Positions 59,539-64,000 of a DNA stretch of 64,000 bases are shown here, in pieces. Location of the stretch: NCBI RefSeq assembly GCF_030499575.1, contig NZ_JASTLC010000001.1:3000001-3064000 (forward strand). Direction: 5' to 3'. The notes under the pieces were generated by a model that saw nothing but the letters and a program-made list of their open reading frames with translations, had not been told where the DNA came from and did no database searches. Each line of letters opens with the position of its first letter. Positions within the stretch are counted from its first letter, which is position 1. The translations under genes were made by a program, and so were the position numbers. The DNA is from Streptomyces sp. DG2A-72. GTDB taxonomy: Bacteria > Actinomycetota > Actinomycetes > Streptomycetales > Streptomycetaceae.

Positions 59539-60732
59539 GTGCAGGGGGATTCCGCAGGCATCATCGGCCAGGACTCCGCAGGCGTCACCGGCCAAGCCCT
59601 GTCGGCCTCCTGGCCGCGTCGAAGTGCCGGTACGCTCCTCGGCTGCGTCACGGGACTGTTCGACTTCCTTCACTTCCTCGTCGTCGGCACCGCCCTCGGC
59701 CCCTTCCTGCTGTGGCCGCTCACCCGCGCCGGCGCCCTCGGCATCCTCATGACCGGGGCTCGTCGGCTGATGGTCCTGGAGCGGAGGCGGCGGGCCGTCT
59801 TCTTCGGCGATGTCTTTCCCGGTCGCTACCGGGCGTCCGACCAGAAGGTCCTGCGCTATCTGGCGGTGCGCAGTTACGCCGGTCTGCTGTGCGGTGTCGT
59901 GATCGCACTGCTGGGTTTCGGCATCGTCCTGGCGGGGCTGCTCGTGGCGGGAGTGGTGCAGGGGAGCGTCCGCTGGGACGAGTTGCTGACGCAGGTGCTG
60001 TTGGGTGGTGTGCTGCTCTTCCTCAATCTCCAGGGGCTCCACTCGCTCGCCGCCCTGGACGCGCGTCTCGCCCGCGAGCACTTCGGCCCCTCAGAGCGGG
60101 AACTGCTGCAGCGGCGCATCCACGAACTGGCCGCCAGCCGGGCAGCGGTCGTGCAGGCGGTCGACGCCGAACGCCGGCGTATCGAGCGGGACCTGCACGA
60201 CGGAATCCAGCAGCGCATGGTGGCACTGGCCATGCTGCTGGGCCGGGCACGTCGGGGGCGCAGTCCCGAGCAGGCGGACGCCATGCTGCGCCAGGCGCAC
60301 CAGGAGTCCCAGGACATGCTGGCGGAGCTGCGCGAAGTGACCTGGCGGGTCTATCCCTCGGCGCTGGACAGCCTGGGGCTCGAAGAGGCGCTGGGCGGGG
60401 TGTCCGAGCGGTGCGGCATTCCCGTACGGACGGAGTTCGACGTCGGTGGGCCGCTGCCTCAACCCGTGGCGACCGCCGCGTACTTCGTGGTGTCGGAGTC
60501 CGTGACCAACGCGGCCAAGCACTCCCGTGCCACGGCCGTCTCCGTGCGGGTGGTGCTCCGCGGCAGAATGCTCGCCGTGCAGGTCCAGGACAACGGCAAG
60601 GGCGGCGCGGATCCGACGGGCGGCGGGCTGAGCGGACTGCGCAGCCGGGTGGCCGCGCTCGACGGCGTCCTGCGTGTCGACAGCCCCGAAGGGGGACCCA
60701 CCACCATCACCGCGGAGCTGCCATGCGCCTGA
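59539..60732 (+). CDS. NarL-type sensor histidine kinase
   Basis: 397 aa from GTG at 59539. A TAGGCT -10-like element lies 8 nt upstream, so a leaderless mRNA is possible; no ribosome-binding site is seen. Two membrane segments in residues about 35-75 and 115-160, HisKA_3 box ERRRIERDLHDGIQQRMVAL with His near residue 220, and the ATPase N box VSESVTNAAKHSRATAVSVR plus DNGKGGADPTGGGLSGLRSR. It overlaps the response-regulator gene by 10 bp. Confidence 0.9.
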   Translation: MQGDSAGIIGQDSAGVTGQALSASWPRRSAGTLLGCVTGLFDFLHFLVVGTALGPFLLWPLTRAGALGILMTGARRLMVLERRRRAVFFGDVFPGRYRASDQKVLRYLAVRSYAGLLCGVVIALLGFGIVLAGLLVAGVVQGSVRWDELLTQVLLGGVLLFLNLQGLHSLAALDARLAREHFGPSERELLQRRIHELAASRAAVVQAVDAERRRIERDLHDGIQQRMVALAMLLGRARRGRSPEQADAMLRQAHQESQDMLAELREVTWRVYPSALDSLGLEEALGGVSERCGIPVRTEFDVGGPLPQPVATAAYFVVSESVTNAAKHSRATAVSVRVVLRGRMLAVQVQDNGKGGADPTGGGLSGLRSRVAALDGVLRVDSPEGGPTTITAELPCA

Positions 60733-61367
60733 TGATCGCCGAGGACTCGACCCTGCTGCGCGAGGGGCTGGTCCGGCTCCTCGTGGAGGAGGGGCACGAG
60801 GTCCTGGGCGCGTACGGCGACGCCGGGCCGCTGCTGGAGGAGATCGCCGTACGGCGGCCCGACGTCGTCGTACTCGACATCCGGATGCCGCCTACGCACA
60901 CCGACGAGGGGCTGCGTGCCGCGCTGGAGATCCGTGAGAGGTGGCCGGAGACCGGCGTACTGGTGCTGTCCCAGCACATCGAACGCAACTACGCCGCCCA
61001 GCTGCTGGCCTCCAACGTGGAAGGAGTCGGATACCTCCTCAAGGACCGCGTCGCACAAGTCGAGGAGTTCCTGGACGCATTGGAGCGCATTCAGGCCGGG
61101 GGCGCCGCCATCGACCCGGAGGTGGTACGGCAGTTGGTGGTCCGGACGACGCACGCCGACCCCCTGACCCGCCTCACCCCTCGCGAGCGCAGCGTTCTCG
61201 AGACCCTGGCCCAGGGGCACACCAACACGGCGATCGCTCAGCAGCTGCACATCTCGCTGAGCGCGGTGGAGAAGAACCTCAACGCGATCTTCGACAAGCT
61301 GGAGCTGTCGCACACCACCGGTTACAGCCGGCGGATCCTGGCGGTGCTGAGGTATCTGGAGGCGTAG
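60723..61367 (+). CDS. NarL/FixJ response regulator
   Basis: 214 aa. Receiver domain with MRLMIAEDSTLLREGLVRLL and phospho-Asp in VVVLDIRMPP near residue 52, then a LuxR-type helix-turn-helix (TPRERSVLETLAQGHTNTAI, LSAVEKNLNAIFDKL). It is coupled to the kinase. The regulated genes are not evident; DedA just upstream is a candidate. Confidence 0.92.
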   Translation: MRLMIAEDSTLLREGLVRLLVEEGHEVLGAYGDAGPLLEEIAVRRPDVVVLDIRMPPTHTDEGLRAALEIRERWPETGVLVLSQHIERNYAAQLLASNVEGVGYLLKDRVAQVEEFLDALERIQAGGAAIDPEVVRQLVVRTTHADPLTRLTPRERSVLETLAQGHTNTAIAQQLHISLSAVEKNLNAIFDKLELSHTTGYSRRILAVLRYLEA

Positions 61368-61392
61368 CGAACGCCGGTCACGCGCCTGGCGG

Positions 61393-62100
61393 CTACGCCC
61401 CCTCCCCCGGATCCCAGTCCAGCAGCCGTACCTTCGCGACCGTCCGGACGTGCCGCCGCATCGCCGCCGCGGCTGCTGCGGGGCGGCGGTCGGTGATCGC
61501 GTCGAGGATGGCCTCGTGCTGGGCGTAGGAACGGGTGGGGCGGCCGGGCTGGCGGAGGGATTCGGTGCGGCTCTCGGCGATCTGGTCGGAGATGGAGCGC
61601 ATGAACTCGGCGAGGATGCTGCTGTGCGCGGCCGCCGTGACCGCCGCGTGGAAGAGGCGGTCGCCGTCGACGCCGGGCCGGCCGTGCTCGATCTCCTCGG
61701 CCATGTGCGCGAGCGCCTGGCGCATCGCGGTCAGGTCGTCCTCCGTACGGCGCTCCGCGGCCAGTTCGGCGAGTTTCGTCTCCAGGGCCTCACGGGCGTC
61801 GAGGACGTCGGGGAGGCGCCGGCGGCGCTCGACCAGCTTCTCCACGGGCTCCACGTCGAGGCTGTCCCGGACGAGGTACGTCCCGCCGCCGTGCCGCGCC
61901 TCCACCAGGCCCTGGACCTCCAGCACCACGATGGCCTGCTTCACCGAGGCCCGGCTGACGCCCAGGCGCTGGGCGAGGTCGCGCTCGGGCGGGAGACGGT
62001 CGCCGGCCTTGAGGCCGCCCTCGGCGACGTACTGGCGCAGCCGGTCCAGCACCTGCTCGTAGAGGCGCTGCTTGCTCATGGGGCGCAGGGCGTCGGTCAC
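61393..62100 (-). CDS. FadR/GntR-family regulator of the malonate genes
   Basis: 235 aa from GTG at 62100 (GAGAGGGGG upstream). Winged helix residues 10-75 (LKAGDRLPPERDLAQRLGVS, SVKQAIVVLEVQGLVEARHG), then an FCD domain with the metal-binding acidic/His set (DVLDAREALETKLAELAAER, LFHAAVTAAAHSSILAEFMR, HEAILDAI). Divergent from the MatC-like gene, with two TGG..CCA palindromes between them. Equivalent to MatR. Confidence 0.88.
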   Translation of the reverse strand: MTDALRPMSKQRLYEQVLDRLRQYVAEGGLKAGDRLPPERDLAQRLGVSRASVKQAIVVLEVQGLVEARHGGGTYLVRDSLDVEPVEKLVERRRRLPDVLDAREALETKLAELAAERRTEDDLTAMRQALAHMAEEIEHGRPGVDGDRLFHAAVTAAAHSSILAEFMRSISDQIAESRTESLRQPGRPTRSYAQHEAILDAITDRRPAAAAAAMRRHVRTVAKVRLLDWDPGEGA

Positions 62101-62171
62101 GGGTCCCCCTCTCGTGGGGAGGGTAACACTGGGTGGTCGAGTGGTTCATTGGCTCACTGGCTCACTGGACT

Positions 62172-62262
62172 ATTGGCTCAGCCAATTCTCGCGCGGCCCC
62201 TTGACGCGCCGGACAGCCGGGCCCACGCTAACCAGCCAGTCGGGCGAAGTGGTTCAGCCACT
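62172..62262. promoter_or_regulatory. Two related palindromes in the mat intergenic region
   Basis: ATTGGCTCAGCCAAT (62172-62186) and AGTGGTTCAGCCACT (62248-62262) share the frame A-K-TGG-Y-TCAGCCA-M-T, centred 76 bp apart. They suit GntR/FadR half-sites (TGG...CCA). More TGGCTCA copies lie just upstream near 62140-62180. Confidence 0.55.
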
Positions 62263-62328
62263 CGTCCACTCACCCTTCGCGATCGGTCCGTCCACTCACC
62301 GCTCCGGGACCCAAAGGCGGGAGCCCGT

Positions 62329-63723
62329 ATGTCCTCCGAACTCATCTCGATCCTCGTCCTCGTCGTGGTGTTCGTCATCGCCACCACGCGTTCCATCAAC
62401 ATGGGCGCGCTCGCCTTCGCCGCCGCCTTCGCGGTGGGCGAGCTCGTCGCCGACCTCGACGCGGACGGCATCTTCGCCGGCTTCCCCGGGGACCTGTTCG
62501 TCGTCCTCGTCGGCGTCACGTATCTGTTCGCGATCGCGCGGGCCAACGGCACCACCGACTGGCTGGTCCACGCGGCCATCCGGCTCGTACGGGGGCGGGT
62601 GGCGCTGATCCCGTGGGTGATGTTCGCGATCACCGGGGCGCTCACGGCGATCGGCGCGGTCAGTCCGGCCGCGGTCGCGATCGTCGCGCCCATCGCGCTG
62701 AGCTTCGCCTCCCGTTACGGGATCAGCCCGCTGCTGATGGGCGCGATGGTGGTGCACGGCGCCCAGGCCGGCGGGTTCTCGCCGATCAGCATCTACGGTT
62801 CGATCGTCAACGGGATCGTGGAGCGCGAGAAGCTCCCCGGCAACGAACTCGCCCTCTTCCTCGCCTCGCTCCTCGTCAACCTGGTCATCGCGGGCGTGGT
62901 GTTCGTCCTCTTCGGCGGGCTGAAGCTGTGGACGCAGGGCGCGGTGGCGACAGGGACGGGGACGGGGACGGAAGCTGGTGACTCCGGCAACAGCGGCGGT
63001 ACGGAGAAGCAGCGCCCGGAGCCGAACGGCACCGGCACCTCCCCCGCTCCCACCTCCCCCTCCCCCACAGCCATCACCACCACCGCCACCACCACCCCCC
63101 GCCCCGACGCGCCCCCCGACATCCGCCTCACCCCCGCCCGTGTCACCACCCTCGTCGCCCTGGTCGCCCTCGTCGTCGCCGTGCTCGCCTTCGATCTCGA
63201 CGCCGGGCTCACCGCGATCACGCTCGCCGTGGTCCTCAGCGCCGCCTGGCCGGAGGACAGCAAGAAGGCGGTCGGGCAGATCGCATGGCCGACAGTGCTG
63301 GTGATCTGCGGTGTGCTCACGTACGTCGGTGTGCTGGAGGAGATGGGCACGATCACCTGGGCGGGCGAGGGCGTCAGCGACATCGGTGTGCCGCTGCTGT
63401 CCGCCGTGCTGCTGTGCTACATCGGGGCGATCGTCTCGGCGTTCGCGTCGTCCGTGGGCATCATGGGCGCGCTGATTCCGCTGGCGGTGCCGTTCCTCGC
63501 GGAGGGGGATGTGGGCGCGGTCGCCATGGTGGCGGCGTTCGCGGTGTCGGCGACGGTCGTGGACGTCAGCCCGTTCTCGACGAACGGCGCACTGGTCCTG
63601 GCCGCCGCGCCGGACGTCGACCGCGAGCGATTCTTCAGGCAGCTGATGGTGTACGGAGGGATCGTGGTGGCGGCGGTACCCGCGGTGGTGTGGCTGGTGC
63701 TGGTGGTGCCCGGCTGGGGGTAG
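62329..63723 (+). CDS. matC: SLC13/MatC-type dicarboxylate (malonate) permease
   Basis: 464 aa. ATG at 62329 with GGCGGGAG upstream. Ten or more helices; MatC-like start LISILVLVVVFVIATTRSIN then MGALAFAAAFAVGEL. Hairpin-type regions HGAQAGGFSPISIYGSIVNG and SPFSTNGALVLAAAP carry the anion-binding SxxT/SNG-like motifs of this group. A long Thr/Pro/Ser-rich cytoplasmic insert (residues about 205-260) separates the halves. Divergent from the FadR-type regulator and followed by matB, so it most likely imports malonate. Symbol by context. Confidence 0.88.
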   Translation: MSSELISILVLVVVFVIATTRSINMGALAFAAAFAVGELVADLDADGIFAGFPGDLFVVLVGVTYLFAIARANGTTDWLVHAAIRLVRGRVALIPWVMFAITGALTAIGAVSPAAVAIVAPIALSFASRYGISPLLMGAMVVHGAQAGGFSPISIYGSIVNGIVEREKLPGNELALFLASLLVNLVIAGVVFVLFGGLKLWTQGAVATGTGTGTEAGDSGNSGGTEKQRPEPNGTGTSPAPTSPSPTAITTTATTTPRPDAPPDIRLTPARVTTLVALVALVVAVLAFDLDAGLTAITLAVVLSAAWPEDSKKAVGQIAWPTVLVICGVLTYVGVLEEMGTITWAGEGVSDIGVPLLSAVLLCYIGAIVSAFASSVGIMGALIPLAVPFLAEGDVGAVAMVAAFAVSATVVDVSPFSTNGALVLAAAPDVDRERFFRQLMVYGGIVVAAVPAVVWLVLVVPGWG

Positions 63724-63793
63724 ATCCCCGGTCGCCTTCGCGGCAACGAGACAACAGTCGCAGCAGCGAGACAACAATTAAGGAGTACGACGC

Positions 63794-64000
63794 GTGTCCT
63801 CTCTCTTCCCCACCCTGACCCATGGCCCGACCGCCGACCGGCCCGCGCTGCGGTTCGGCGACCGCTCCCTGACCTACGGGCAGCTCGCCGCCGCGGCCGG
63901 CGCGACGGCCGGGAGAATCCGGGGCGCGGGGCGGGTGGCCGTCTGGGCGACCCCGGCGCTGGAGACGGCCGTCGCCGTGGTGGCGGCGCTGGAGGCCGGG
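63794..64000 (+). CDS. matB: Malonyl-CoA synthetase, N-terminal part (runs off window)
   Basis: GTG at 63794, AAGGAG 8 nt upstream. The 69 residues present (SSLFPTLTHGPTADRPALRF, SLTYGQLAAAAGATAGRI, VWATPALETAVAVVAALEAG) begin an acyl-CoA synthetase; with MatC and FadR-type genes beside it, this is matB, which turns malonate into malonyl-CoA and feeds polyketide or fatty-acid synthesis. The active site lies outside the window. Confidence 0.78.
   Translation, partial: MSSLFPTLTHGPTADRPALRFGDRSLTYGQLAAAAGATAGRIRGAGRVAVWATPALETAVAVVAALEAG

Noticed and set aside
59712..61367. 551-aa open frame covering kinase and response regulator
   Set aside because: The first two thirds are out of frame with the histidine kinase. 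The regulator begins at ATG 60723.

Overview
The window is high-GC actinobacterial DNA, almost certainly from a Streptomyces chromosome. The signs are GC-rich third codon positions, GTG/TTG starts, 1-4 nt gene overlaps, and several Streptomyces hallmarks: an ATP-binding/XRE/DUF397 set, CUT1 sugar transport without its own ATPase, an ImmA/IrrE plus MAB_1171c-like pair, and malonate (mat-type) genes. I saw no rRNA, tRNA or CRISPR array.

Layout. (1) 1-16 kb is dominated by arabinan use: two overlapping secreted GH43 enzymes at the left edge, then a solute-binding protein, two permeases, a third GH43 and an intracellular GH51 alpha-L-arabinofuranosidase. The two promoters driving these units share about 70 bp of nearly identical sequence, so they look like one regulon. 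Between them lie a regulator trio, a DUF4157 (eCIS-type) protein with an unknown C-terminal domain, a DUF4360 protein, a TauE/SafE exporter, a secreted beta-propeller and an Rrf2 regulator. (2) 16-24 kb is ordinary Streptomyces core: metallopeptidase/membrane protein/FAD oxidoreductase, SMP-30 lactonase with IclR regulator, PucR regulator and DUF3068. (3) 24.2-35.5 kb is a tightly coupled operon-like run: GT4, methyltransferase, a 1456-aa AftD-like arabinofuranosyltransferase, a condensation-fold acyltransferase, methyltransferase, EamA-type transporter, Trm112-like protein, FkbM methyltransferase and a hypothetical. It reads as a pathway making or decorating a surface glycan or glycolipid. 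This is my best candidate for an undescribed system.

(4) 35.5-58.8 kb is an accessory, rearranged region. It holds a broken polymorphic-toxin tip with its immunity gene between 22-bp direct repeats, a HigB-like toxin with two XRE genes, a GntR regulator, a frameshifted LGFP/FG-GAP surface protein, a chimeric ATP-grasp pseudogene, a frameshifted kinase, Nudix, the intact ATP-grasp, a REC-GGDEF-GT2 fusion with an acyltransferase, a Ser/Thr kinase opposite a serine hydrolase, IS5 and IS1380 remnants, and an imine-reductase-like gene with a MerR regulator. A 509-bp inverted duplication (42.8 and 58.0 kb, about 98% identical by eye) brackets most of it. (5) 58.8-64 kb returns to core genes: DedA, a two-component system, and a FadR-type regulator divergent from a MatC-like permease and the start of matB (malonyl-CoA synthetase).

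All functional assignments rest on reading protein motifs by eye. No database search was possible.
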